From DAOTTW01 sp034437615 (GTDB lineage: Bacteria; Chloroflexota; Anaerolineae; Aggregatilineales; Phototrophicaceae), in NCBI GenBank assembly GCA_034437615.1, contig DAOTTW010000361.1, positions 1 to 14,211 on the forward strand: 14,211 nt of DNA. Reading direction: 5' to 3'. The translations under genes were made by a program, and so were the position numbers. The number at the start of each line of letters is the position of its first letter. Within the stretch, counting starts at the first letter, position 1. Below, piece by piece: positions 1-6,995 of this stretch. The notes below the pieces were generated by a model that was not told the origin of the DNA, did not search any database, and saw only the letters and a list, made by a program, of their open reading frames with translations.

Positions 1-6
1 CCTCTC

Positions 7-160
7 CAGGGGTAGGTATTTTAGATTTGTCGTCGTCTTCGGTAGCGGACGCAGCAAGCCGCGTCCCTACACAGCCGTTCTGGACCGTAGGGACGCCATT
101 CTTGGCGTCCGGGGCGGCGCAAGCCGCCATAAAATACAGTCAATCATGAAAAACCTACCC
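7..160. repeat. MITE-like composite hairpin element, copy 1
   Basis: The element is about 151 bp and is bounded by short inverted ends, GGGTAGGT (10-17) and ACCTACCC (153-160). Inside are three hairpin modules. Module A is GGACGCAGCAAGCCGCGTCC plus CTAC (47-70). Module B is a GGACGCC/GGCGTCC stem with a six-base loop in the reverse orientation, preceded by GTAG (87-110). Module C is GGCGGCGCAAGCCGCC (113-128). Positions 7-117 recur at 14101-14211 with one difference (c80 versus t14174), and a reverse-orientation copy lacking module A lies at 2558-2690. No transposase is nearby and I see no convincing target duplication, so calling it a non-autonomous mobile element is inference. Confidence 0.75.
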
Positions 161-391
161 TTGAGAATAGGGGATGGGGGAATTCAGCCGAGTACCTGAG
201 CAGTTACCTGTGGTGACAGCGCAACCCCTGCGCCTGCTATCCGTATTGGTGGATGTGGTTAGCGGCTGACGGCGGCGCGGACACCCCATTTATATCTGGG
301 TTGGGCCTGTCCCTACGGTTCACATGTGTGGGGCACGCAGATGCCGGGATAGCTTGAAAATTACCAACACAGACACAGGGAATAAACCAAC
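161..391. other. Gene-free spacer with a degenerate hairpin repeat
   Basis: I see no convincing coding region here. At about 262-316 there is a decayed relative of the hairpin family. A GCGGCTGACGGCGGC stretch is followed by GGACA, paired at a distance with TGTCC, and then by CCTAC. The 5' end of the hydrolase message must lie in this region. AGGG at 377-380 is a modest ribosome binding site for the ATG at 392. I could not identify a clear sigma-70 type promoter. Confidence 0.45.
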
Positions 392-1273
392 ATGACGGAG
401 TGGCTGGATCGCAGTATCTACCCTTTTGAGTCGCATTATGTCGCGCTGCCCGATGGCAAAATGCACTATGTCGATGCAGGCAAGCGCGACGATGCAGGCC
501 CGCGTGAGACGTTGCTGATGTTGCACGGCACGCCGACGTGGTCGTTTCTGTATCGGCACCTGATTACCGGCCTCAGTGATGCCTATCGGGTGGTCGCGCC
601 GGACGCGCTCGGCTCTGGCTTATCCGATAAGCCGGAGGGCTACAGCTATCGGCCAGAAGATCAGGCGCGTAACCTGCGGGCTTTCATAGAGGCGCTGGAT
701 TTGCGGGATGTGACGCTGGTGGTGCACGATTTCGGCGGTCCGATTGGCTTATCGTATGCGCTGGATGTGCCGGAGAATGTGCGGCGGCTTGTCATCCTGA
801 ATACGTGGATGTGGTCGTTGCGCTCGTATACCGATAAGGTGCTGGCGGGCCTGGTGATGGGTGGCCCGGTGGGTCGCTTCCTATATAAGCGGCTTGACCT
901 TGAGTTTCGGGGTATTGTGCCCTTCGCCTATGGTGACCGTTCCAAGCTGACGCCGGAGATACTCGCGCATTATCGCGGCCCGTTTGAGCATCCGTTGGCG
1001 ACAGAGATTGCCTGGATTTACGCCCGCGAACTGATCGGCTCGACGGCGTGGTATGAAACACTGTGGGAGCGTCGTGGGGCGCTCAAGGATAAGCCGACGC
1101 TGCTGCTTTGGGGGATGAAAGACCCCGTTTTCGGTCCGCAATATCTGAAGCGCTGGCAAGCGCTTTTCACGAACGCACGGACGCGCACCTTCCCTGAAAG
1201 CGGGCATTTTGTGCAGGATGAAATGGGGCCAGCCCTCGTGCCGCCGCTGCGCGATTTCCTGCAAGAAGCCTGA
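392..1273 (+). CDS. Haloalkane-dehalogenase-like alpha/beta hydrolase
   Basis: This 293-residue protein has the full alpha/beta-hydrolase layout. The oxyanion segment HGTPTWSFLYR begins at residue 45. The nucleophile elbow VVHDFGGPIG places Asp113 as nucleophile, WGMKDP supplies the acid Asp244, and SGHFVQDE supplies His272. An Asp nucleophile with an Asp/His pair is characteristic of the haloalkane dehalogenase group, including the related beta-lactone decarboxylase OleB. The residue after the nucleophile is Phe114, whereas dehalogenases normally have a halide-binding Trp there. The fold and triad are therefore secure but the dehalogenase reaction is doubtful. The length is normal for the family and there is no signal peptide, so it is probably cytoplasmic. 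No oleA, oleC or oleD homologue is in the window. It is convergent with the SH3b gene, with a hairpin repeat between them. Confidence 0.9.
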   Translation: MTEWLDRSIYPFESHYVALPDGKMHYVDAGKRDDAGPRETLLMLHGTPTWSFLYRHLITGLSDAYRVVAPDALGSGLSDKPEGYSYRPEDQARNLRAFIEALDLRDVTLVVHDFGGPIGLSYALDVPENVRRLVILNTWMWSLRSYTDKVLAGLVMGGPVGRFLYKRLDLEFRGIVPFAYGDRSKLTPEILAHYRGPFEHPLATEIAWIYARELIGSTAWYETLWERRGALKDKPTLLLWGMKDPVFGPQYLKRWQALFTNARTRTFPESGHFVQDEMGPALVPPLRDFLQEA

Positions 1274-1301
1274 CAAGTAGTGGCCGTGCATTTTTCAGCG
1301 C

Positions 1302-1339
1302 GGACGCAGCAAGCCGCGTCCGGGGTGGCGTCAGCCAGC
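1302..1339. repeat. Hairpin repeat, modules A and C, between convergent genes
   Basis: Module A (1302-1321, same 20 bases as the copy at 47) is joined directly to a worn module C (1324-1339, GGTGGCGTCAGCCAGC). The CCCTAC tail is missing. It lies 28 bp past the hydrolase stop and 42 bp from the stop of the convergent SH3b gene, so as RNA it could act as a two-way 3'-end hairpin. There is no following T-run, so a classical terminator is not shown. Confidence 0.6.
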
Positions 1340-1381
1340 ATAACGACTACCGATTTTCACCGTCCATGTTTTCTTGTGCTG

Positions 1382-1981
1382 CTAGGGCTGCTGGGTGGGG
1401 GCGATGTAATCCGGCGGCAGGATGATGAAATTTGCGCTGACCCAACCGACTGTACCGCCGTAATTGACCAGATACCAGTTGCCGAGGGATGTACGTGCAA
1501 TCACACGCGCCTGATCCTGAAATGGGATGCGGCCTAGCAAGGCACTGCCGACGCTTGGCCCCGTGCGGATGTTCAGGTTGGCCGTTACGCCGATGAAATT
1601 GCGCCCGCCGACGTTGGGGTTATTGGTGACGTTTTCGACAAAGGCTTCGCGTGCTTCATCCCCTGCGATGGGCACCAACTGCGGGTTATTCACGGCCACG
1701 AGATTTGCCGCAACCCAGCCCCGCGTACCGGCGACGGCGATCTGATACCAGGAGGCATCTTCATTACGCCCCGTCACGTCGTAGATTTCGTTGCGCTCAA
1801 TCACGGTGATGATTACGCCTGTCGTGCTGGGGATGCTGCGCACGTTCAGGCGCTCTACGAGGCTGGCGGCGAGTGTGCGCGTATTCAGGTTTTGATCTAT
1901 GGGCACGTCTTGTTGTGCCCGCGTGCTGAGCGTCAGCAGCAGGGCCAGGATCAGCAGCGGATGGCGTACTATGTGGTGCAT
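1382..1981 (-). CDS. Secreted protein with two SH3b domains
   Basis: The 199-residue product begins with a signal-peptide-like segment (basic MHHIVRH, then LLILALLLTLSTRAQ, likely cut near residue 22). Two bacterial SH3 (SH3b) repeats follow. The first spans about 43-97 (ERLNVRSIPST ... WYQIAV ... GWVAANLV) and the second about 131-187 (ANLNIRTGPSV ... WYLVNYGG-TVGWVSANFI). The paired N-[IV]-R-[ST]-x-P and GWV motifs are typical. SH3b domains often bind peptidoglycan or other wall polymers, so an envelope or extracellular role is likely, but no catalytic domain is attached. The ATG is preceded by AAAGGC at a usable distance. It is a single gene, convergent with the hydrolase, and the next minus-strand gene upstream ends at 2135. 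Confidence 0.85.
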   Translation of the reverse strand: MHHIVRHPLLILALLLTLSTRAQQDVPIDQNLNTRTLAASLVERLNVRSIPSTTGVIITVIERNEIYDVTGRNEDASWYQIAVAGTRGWVAANLVAVNNPQLVPIAGDEAREAFVENVTNNPNVGGRNFIGVTANLNIRTGPSVGSALLGRIPFQDQARVIARTSLGNWYLVNYGGTVGWVSANFIILPPDYIAPTQQP

Positions 1982-2093
1982 GATGGCTTGCCTTTCGCTT
2001 ATGTGGTGTTGATGTGTAATCCTGTGGGGGAGTTTACACGTGGTTCCCGTGTGCTGTAAGGGACGGTGGGTTCGCGGAGGCAGCAGGGGGCTT

Positions 2094-2119
2094 GCGGACG
2101 CGGCAAGCCGCGTCCCTAC
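2094..2119. repeat. Hairpin repeat, module A with perfect stem
   Basis: The core GGACGCGGCAAGCCGCGTCC (2096-2115) is a nine-base-pair stem with an AA loop, followed by CTAC. Compared with the copy at 47 the inner A-C mismatch is here a G-C pair. It sits 16 bp past the stop of the small minus-strand gene at 2135 and could shape that transcript's 3' end. Confidence 0.7.
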
Positions 2120-2134
2120 GGGCGTCCTGGGTGG

Positions 2135-2377
2135 CTATGGACGAAAAGTGCGGAATTGGTCCAGCAATTTACGGGCTTTGTTGGCGCGGTCTTCGCTGGG
2201 GTCCTCATTGGCGACTGTGCGCAGTGCAGAGGTCACTTTGGCGAAAAAAGTCTGGTTGCGCTCATAGATGCGCTGCCAGTCGTTGCGGGTGACTTCTTCC
2301 TGGGCTAGCAATGCCTCGGCTACCTTGCGGGCTTCGGCACCGGGCGCGGTGTTCTTGATGATCTCTGCGAGTTTCAT
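2135..2377 (-). CDS. Small helical protein of unknown function
   Basis: I do not recognise this gene. The chosen start (ATG complementary to 2375-2377) gives 80 residues beginning MKLAEIIKNT. It is supported by AGAAGG about ten bases upstream. An in-frame ATG at 2437 would add 20 residues but has no good binding site. The protein is rich in Ala, Glu, Lys and Arg, with no signal peptide or membrane segment. It is probably almost all alpha-helical, with segments at about 12-28, 31-56 and 60-76, and Trp34, Tyr38 and two Phe as likely core residues. The charge pattern suits a small cytoplasmic helical bundle. It has its own promoter-like element and is divergent from the large SH3b gene, so it appears to be a single transcription unit. 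Confidence 0.65.
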   Translation of the reverse strand: MKLAEIIKNTAPGAEARKVAEALLAQEEVTRNDWQRIYERNQTFFAKVTSALRTVANEDPSEDRANKARKLLDQFRTFRP

Positions 2378-2451
2378 GATTATTCTTGGCCTTCTGTTAG
2401 GGCGCGTCGCGCTGTTAGCGATACTGTCCTGCTGCATTCAGCAGAAAGGTT

Positions 2452-2457
2452 ATTATA
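2452..2457 (-). promoter_or_regulatory. -10 element for the small helical gene
   Basis: The minus strand reads TATAAT exactly here. A start near 2445 would leave a leader of about 68 nt before the ATG at 2377. No good -35 hexamer lies 16-18 bp upstream (best CTGTTT), so the call rests on the -10 match and its position. Confidence 0.45.
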
Positions 2458-2557
2458 CGCTTGTAGCCATAAAAAACAGCATGAAAATTAGAAAAAAAAG
2501 ATAACGATCAGCCTACGGGCTAAATCTCGGCGTGGCCTGAAAACAAGCCCACCCCGG

Positions 2558-2690
2558 CCCTCTTTAGAGGGGTAGGTATTTGATGTTTGACCGTATTTTA
2601 TGGCGGCTGACGCCGCCCCGGACGCCAAGAATGGCGTGCCTACGATCCAAAACGGCTGTGTTGTCGAAGTCGTTGTCGGCCTTCACCCCA
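2558..2690. repeat. Composite hairpin element, reverse copy lacking module A
   Basis: This copy aligns in reverse orientation to the element at 10-160. It opens with a CCCTCTTTAGAGGG hairpin (2558-2571) overlapping the terminal GGGTAGGT (2570-2577). Module C (GGCGGCTGACGCCGCC, 2602-2617) and module B (2620-2643, one stem base altered) follow, then a conserved AACGGCTGTG segment. At that point the 47-70 module and its immediate flanks, about 28 bp, are absent. The sequence resumes with GAAGTCGTTGTC, the counterpart of GAAGACGACGAC, and ends near a worn CCTTCACCCC. It occupies the divergent promoter region. Confidence 0.65.
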
Positions 2691-2732
2691 CGACCACCCA
2701 ACGCAAGCCACCACCGCGCTTGCAAAATCCGC

Positions 2733-2738
2733 TATAAT
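2733..2738 (+). promoter_or_regulatory. -10 element for the large SH3b gene
   Basis: TATAAT is an exact match, about 40 bp before the ATG at 2778. That gives a leader near 33 nt containing AGAAGG (2764-2769). No convincing -35 hexamer is present at 16-18 bp. Confidence 0.5.
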
Positions 2739-2777
2739 GACAGAAACAAGTGAAAAAATAGCTAGAAGGTGAATATT

Positions 2778-4283
2778 ATGCGTTATCTGCGCACGTTTGG
2801 TTTTGCAATGCTGGGTGTTGTGCTGTTTACGTTGGCATGGAACCCGAATAGCGCACAGGTCGATTGTCCGGCGTTGTCGATCAGCGCACTAGAGAACTTC
2901 AAAATGCTGTGTGGGGATACAGGCGGCGGCCAGTTGTGCATCGGCGGCAATGCGCAGGTGGAAACGCAAGCGGACGCCAGCACCACCGTACCCACCACGC
3001 CGCTGCGCAACATCAGCGCCGTGCAAACACTGCCGTATGATCCACAGGTGGGCGAAGCGGGCCTGGCCCAGCTTACGGTGCCCGCTAATGTGCCCCTCAG
3101 CCTGAGCGCTAGCGGCCTACACTACATCCTGATGGGCGAAGTTCGTGTTGAGAACAACGTCGCAGTAGCAAGCGCCTTGCAGCCCGCCGAACCGATTACG
3201 GTGGCGACTGTGGTGGGCAGCAACCTGCGCAGCTTCCCCAGTACGGATGGGCGCATCGTCAATAGCGCCCCCGTCGGCGCACAGTTACAAGCGGATGCCG
3301 TCAGCCGGGATGGGGGCTGGTTCCGCGTATTCTTTGAAGATCAAAGCGCCTGGATCAGCCGTCAGATCGTGGTGGTGCAGGAAGGGGACGCCAGCACACT
3401 GCCCACTATCAGCGATGATACGCGCACGCTGATGCAGAGCATCACGCTCACGACTGGCAGCGCAGAGGCCGAATGCGACACGGTGACGCCAGCGTTTCTG
3501 ATCGTGCAAGCGCCGGGTGGCATGAGCGCCGAAATTGTGGTGAACGGTGCGCCGATCCGCTTCACCGATGCTATTGCGCTGCGCACCACCGCCGCTAACA
3601 CGCTGCAACTGTTTGTGATTGAGGGCGGCGCTAGCAGCGACGGCCTGAGCGTTCCGGCGGGCTTCACGATGCAACTGCCGCTGAGCGCCGACAATCGTCA
3701 GCGCGATGGCTTCTGGGGTGGGCTGCGCCCGATTAGCAGCGCGGAGCGCTCCGTCGTTGGGGTGGTCGGCTTGCTGCCTGCGGACGTGATCTATAGGCCG
3801 CTGAGCGTGCCGAGCCAGGCTGAAGTCACCGCGCTTTTGCAGCAGATCAACCAGGCCAGCGCAGGCCAGGGCAGTGCAGCCAGCAGCGGCAGCTTGAATT
3901 GCACGGGCTTCCGGCCCACATCGCCGCTGGATGCTATCGTCAACGGCGAGACGGTCTTCTTCTGGGATGGTGTGCAAGGTGCGGATAGCTATCGGCTGAA
4001 TATCTTCGATGAGAACGGTGGTCGGCGCGGTGGTGGCACGATTGACGGCTTCAACACCACGTTGGCGCTGAATACAGGGGTGGCCGCGCTCGGTGATGCG
4101 GGTGGCTTTAGCTGGAACGTGGAAGCGCTGGTCGGCGGCGATGTCGCCTGCACGAGTGGCCGCGTTAACGTGGTGCGCGTCAACGTCAATCAGCCCGTCG
4201 CAGATGACGGCGGTGGTGGTGGCGGTGGTGATGGTGGCCAGCCGCAGCCCGAACCGACACCCTGCCTGTGGAACCAGTGCTAG
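2778..4283 (+). CDS. Large secreted SH3b-containing protein
   Basis: The ATG at 2778 (501 residues) lies eight bases after AGAAGG and is preferred over an in-frame GTG at 2769. Residues 1-27 form a signal peptide (MRYLRTF, then a hydrophobic stretch, cut near NSAQ). An SH3b domain lies at about 140-200 (VVGSNLRSFPSTDG ... GWFRVFFED-QSAWISRQIV). Residues 216-300 are beta-rich and resemble FecR-type segments (LMQSITLTTGSAEAEC ... VPAGFTMQLPL), though I hold that loosely. Residues 375-470 look like an immunoglobulin- or FnIII-like sandwich (FFWDGVQGADSYRLNIFD ... FSWNVEAL). An eight-Gly run with Asp, then a Pro-rich tail ending CLWNQC, completes it. Seven or more Cys in an exported protein suggest disulphides. 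There is no membrane anchor or sorting signal, so it is probably released or wall-associated. Function unknown. Confidence 0.8.
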   Translation: MRYLRTFGFAMLGVVLFTLAWNPNSAQVDCPALSISALENFKMLCGDTGGGQLCIGGNAQVETQADASTTVPTTPLRNISAVQTLPYDPQVGEAGLAQLTVPANVPLSLSASGLHYILMGEVRVENNVAVASALQPAEPITVATVVGSNLRSFPSTDGRIVNSAPVGAQLQADAVSRDGGWFRVFFEDQSAWISRQIVVVQEGDASTLPTISDDTRTLMQSITLTTGSAEAECDTVTPAFLIVQAPGGMSAEIVVNGAPIRFTDAIALRTTAANTLQLFVIEGGASSDGLSVPAGFTMQLPLSADNRQRDGFWGGLRPISSAERSVVGVVGLLPADVIYRPLSVPSQAEVTALLQQINQASAGQGSAASSGSLNCTGFRPTSPLDAIVNGETVFFWDGVQGADSYRLNIFDENGGRRGGGTIDGFNTTLALNTGVAALGDAGGFSWNVEALVGGDVACTSGRVNVVRVNVNQPVADDGGGGGGGDGGQPQPEPTPCLWNQC

Positions 4284-4323
4284 CGCATTTGGCGACCAAC
4301 ACTGTGTCCGTGCGTTTTTCATA

Positions 4324-4349
4324 GCGGACGCAGCAAGCTGCGTCCCTAC
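4324..4349. repeat. Hairpin repeat, module A with A-T inner pair
   Basis: The core GGACGCAGCAAGCTGCGTCC (4326-4345) is a perfect nine-pair stem with an AA loop, followed by CTAC. The inner pair is A-T where the copy at 2096 has G-C. It lies 40 bp past the stop of the SH3b gene and may serve as its 3'-end hairpin. Confidence 0.7.
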
Positions 4350-4363
4350 ATGACCGTAACGAC

Positions 4364-4511
4364 TTGGCCCTCACCCCCTCGATCCCCCTCTCCCAACTGC
4401 CGCTACGCGGCTAGGAGAGGGGGAAGCAGTCTGCTAGAAGCCCCTCTGCGTCTGTGTCTGGGGTCGTATCGTTGTTTGGGATGGTTCGGTAGAGGGGTTT
4501 GGGGTGAGGGC
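4364..4511. repeat. Nested inverted repeats between convergent genes
   Basis: An outer pair (GCCCTCACCCC 4367-4377 with GGGGTGAGGGC 4501-4511) encloses two inner structures. CCCCCTCTCC (4384-4393) pairs with GGAGAGGGGG (4414-4423) around a GCCGCTACGCGGC mini-hairpin. CCCCTCT (about 4441) pairs with AGAGGGG (about 4491). The first 26 bases (4364-4389) recur exactly at 14072-14097. It lies between the stops of the SH3b gene and the TspO-like gene and could terminate both, but no T-run is present. No gene is visible in 4284-4549. Confidence 0.6.
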
Positions 4512-4549
4512 TGAGTCGTTACCCTACGATTTCACGGGTTATGAGACCC

Positions 4550-5389
4550 TTAGCCTGTCGCGGCGGTTGCCTGGTTCATCGCATCGCCTGCCTGCGGCTC
4601 ATGTGCATCGCGGCGCAGCAGCTTGCTCCAGTTCAGCGCCAGCAGCGCGACCAGAATCAGGCCAGCCATTGCCAGGGCAGGCGTCGCCACAGGCTCGCCA
4701 TAATTTTCTGCGATGGCAGCGAAAGCCCACACCGGCACCAGCCCGTAAATGATGTTGCCCTTATTCGTGACCAGCACCGCAAGCACAATCACCGTCGCCA
4801 CAATAATGAGCAGTGTGCTCCACGTCGCATCATCAAGGCCGCCGCCATCCCAGCCGAGGTACAGCAGCGTAATCACGGCGTTGGCCACCGTCGCAATCGT
4901 AATCCAGCCGAAGAACAGCGAGATCGGCCACACCACCTGCCACCATTCCGCACGGGTCAGCTTGCGCGGCAGGCGCGTGAAATTCACGAAGGCCAGCGCC
5001 AGCGATGCCAGAATGAACAGCATCGCAATCATCGAGAGCGCCTGATTGTCATTGATATTGAGCGGCACCCATAAGCCCGTGAAGAACATCGCCACCACCA
5101 TCGGCAAGCGCAGCGGCACCAGCAGCGGGTCATCCGTGCGCTGTGGCTTGGCCTGAAAATAGCTGAACAGCAGCAGGCCCGCGTAAATCGGTGCCCAGAT
5201 CGTGAAGGCCCAATCCGCCGGGGTAAATTTATTCGGGTAGGCGTCTGCGATGGCTTCGATGCCAGTGGGGGTGCCGCCGCCTTCTGCTGCGGATGCTAGC
5301 GTGCCGCCGATGGTGAAGGCGGCCAGGACCTGCCAGATGGCCATTGCGATAACGGCATATTGCAAGATACGATTGCGTGAGAGGGACAT
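4550..5389 (-). CDS. Trp-rich membrane protein, TspO/MBR-like long form
   Basis: The 279-residue product is an integral membrane protein with about seven to eight hydrophobic segments (roughly 10-30, 62-80, 95-112, 117-136, 150-178, 190-208, 212-226, 236-254). It has 12 Trp, and the segment TPADWAFTIWAPIYAGLLLF (56-75) matches the pattern of TspO/MBR proteins (F-x-P-x-W-x-F-x-I-W-x-x-I-Y). Classical TspO has five helices in about 160 residues, so this is a longer relative or a distant family. TspO proteins bind porphyrins and sterol-like ligands, but ligand binding cannot be inferred here. CAGGAGT about ten bases upstream supports the start. It is a single gene with its 3' end in the nested inverted-repeat region. 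Confidence 0.65.
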   Translation of the reverse strand: MSLSRNRILQYAVIAMAIWQVLAAFTIGGTLASAAEGGGTPTGIEAIADAYPNKFTPADWAFTIWAPIYAGLLLFSYFQAKPQRTDDPLLVPLRLPMVVAMFFTGLWVPLNINDNQALSMIAMLFILASLALAFVNFTRLPRKLTRAEWWQVVWPISLFFGWITIATVANAVITLLYLGWDGGGLDDATWSTLLIIVATVIVLAVLVTNKGNIIYGLVPVWAFAAIAENYGEPVATPALAMAGLILVALLALNWSKLLRRDAHEPQAGDAMNQATAATG

Positions 5390-5552
5390 AGCGTGAACTC
5401 CTGCCTGATAGTTTGATGTACGTGTGCGTTTAAAATTGGACGCTGACGTTCATATTTTCCCGCAAACCAGGCCGATGTCAAGCGATGCTCAGTGCGCACT
5501 CATGCGCCCGCTGTTCAGCCGTGAAGTTAATCAGGTGTGGGGACAGTCTTAA

Positions 5553-5582
5553 TTGGACACGAAGCGCAAACGGGGCTATGCT
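5553..5582 (+). promoter_or_regulatory. Possible promoter of the PPC-repeat gene
   Basis: TTGGAC (5553-5558) and TATGCT (5577-5582) are 18 bp apart, about 45 bp before the ATG at 5628. Both hexamers are imperfect, so this is weak. Confidence 0.25.
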
Positions 5583-5627
5583 TACGGGGGCAACAAACAA
5601 TATAAGAAACAAGGAGATACAGATACT

Positions 5628-6980
5628 ATGAAGCAAATGTTTCGTTATACAACGGCGCTGTTGGCTGCCTTGCTGCTGATCGTACCCGCACTGGCACAGG
5701 AAGAAATCAGCCCTGGCGATACGGTCACAGGCAGCGTCGAAGCGGGCACTGTTGATTACAAGCTCGTGCTGAACGCGGGGGAGATCGTGCAGATCGACCT
5801 GACCTCCGATGATTTTGATGCCTATCTGATCGTATCGGATGCGGATGGTAACAGCGTCGTGGAAAACGACGACGGCGGCGAAGGCCGTAACGCTTCGCTG
5901 ACGCTGAACAACCCGGCAGAGGGACGCTATACCATCACCGTGCGGGCCTTCGGTGGCGATGCCACAGGTGATTTCACGCTCACGGCCAATAGCGTGCAGC
6001 CGAAGCCCCTAACCGTCGGTGAACCCGAAGCAGCCGAAGCCACAGAGGGCGTGCTGCTGCGCAGTGTCACGCTCGAAGCGGGGCAGTGTGTGGTGGTGCA
6101 GTTCGTCTCGTCGGATTTCTTCGGCTTCGACCCGATCATCACGCTCTACAGTCCTGACGGTGAAAGCGTGATGGAAGACGACGACGGCGGCGATGGGGTG
6201 AATTCCTACGGCCTGCACTGCGCAGAGACCAGCGGCGACTATTTACTGCAAGCGTCGGCGCTCTATGGGGCTGTGAGTGAAGCCTATCGTCTGGAAGTCA
6301 TGCCTGCATCGGGTATTGCCGTCGTCGGGCCAGATGAGACGGTCTTTGCGGACGGTAACGCCACTGGCACGCTGACCGACAACCGCAGCGAGCAGACCTT
6401 CAGCGCGGACCTGAGCGCAGGCACAAGCATCATCGTCACGCAAGGCTCCGATGATTTTGATACGCGCCTGTCGCTGCTGTTGGATGGTGTTGTCTTGGCC
6501 GAAAACGACGACTTCTTCGGCACCGACTCACAAATTAACTATGTGGTCCCCGTCGATGGCACCTACGACATCGTGGCCAGCAGCTTTGCCGGCAACGGCA
6601 GCGGCAGCTTTGAGCTACGGTTGCTCGACGCCCCCGCGATTATCCGCAGCGAGAGTTTTGCCAGCAGCGACCAGGGCAGCATCAGCGTCGGGCAGACGGT
6701 GGAGGGTGTGCTGGAGCGCGAACGCCATAATTACACGCTGACCGCCGAAATCGCGGGTGTAACCCTGCTTGTTAGCCAGAAGTCAGATGAGATTGATACG
6801 TACTTGCGCGTGCTGAACGCCGCAGGTGGTGAGATTGCCGCGAATGACGACGGCGGCGAGGGCACCGACTCCGAAATTGAACTGACGCTCAGCTACGTGG
6901 GTGACTATACCATTGTGGCGGGTAGCTACGCGGATAGCGACGACGGGCCGTACACGCTCAGCATTGAAGTTCGGCCCTAG
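5628..6980 (+). CDS. Secreted protein with four PPC-like repeats
   Basis: The ATG at 5628 follows AAGGAGAT (5611-5618). An upstream in-frame TTG at 5553 lacks a binding site. The 450-residue product has a signal peptide (MKQMFRYTTALLAALLLIVPALAQ, cut near 24) and four beta-sandwich repeats at about 29-121, 141-225, 243-334 and 355-450. Each shows the pre-peptidase C-terminal (PPC) pattern: a G-x-V opening, D-x-x-L strands, an acidic turn and a closing G-x-Y-T-I-x-x-x-S/A. The turns read ENDDGGEG, EDDDGGDG, ENDDFFG and ANDDGGEG. Repeat 2 alone has two Cys (154 and 198), placed to form an internal disulphide. PPC domains usually accompany secreted peptidases, but no protease domain is present, so a carbohydrate- or ligand-binding or structural role is more likely. 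The acidic turns could bind calcium (inference). Confidence 0.85.
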   Translation: MKQMFRYTTALLAALLLIVPALAQEEISPGDTVTGSVEAGTVDYKLVLNAGEIVQIDLTSDDFDAYLIVSDADGNSVVENDDGGEGRNASLTLNNPAEGRYTITVRAFGGDATGDFTLTANSVQPKPLTVGEPEAAEATEGVLLRSVTLEAGQCVVVQFVSSDFFGFDPIITLYSPDGESVMEDDDGGDGVNSYGLHCAETSGDYLLQASALYGAVSEAYRLEVMPASGIAVVGPDETVFADGNATGTLTDNRSEQTFSADLSAGTSIIVTQGSDDFDTRLSLLLDGVVLAENDDFFGTDSQINYVVPVDGTYDIVASSFAGNGSGSFELRLLDAPAIIRSESFASSDQGSISVGQTVEGVLERERHNYTLTAEIAGVTLLVSQKSDEIDTYLRVLNAAGGEIAANDDGGEGTDSEIELTLSYVGDYTIVAGSYADSDDGPYTLSIEVRP

Positions 6981-6995
6981 CTGAAGCCAGGGCAT

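Noticed and set aside
10..160. Insertion sequence
   Set aside because: The element is only about 151 bp with no transposase frame. At most it is a non-autonomous element, and I could not find a clear target-site duplication.
1018..1341. Minus-strand frames overlapping the hydrolase 3' end
   Set aside because: They lie opposite a convincing enzyme with an intact catalytic triad and cross a hairpin repeat. No domain or ribosome binding site supports them.
3285..4322. Long minus-strand open frame opposite the large SH3b gene
   Set aside because: It is a by-product of high G+C. The plus-strand protein has a signal peptide, a recognisable SH3b domain and a good ribosome binding site. The reverse frame is Arg/His/Ala-rich without domains.
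4541..5074. Plus-strand frame opposite the TspO-like gene
   Set aside because: The product is rich in His, Arg and Gln with no domain, while the minus-strand frame gives a coherent membrane protein with a good ribosome binding site.
5553..5627. Upstream TTG start for the PPC-repeat protein
   Set aside because: It would place 25 polar and basic residues before an otherwise normal signal peptide, and it lacks a ribosome binding site.
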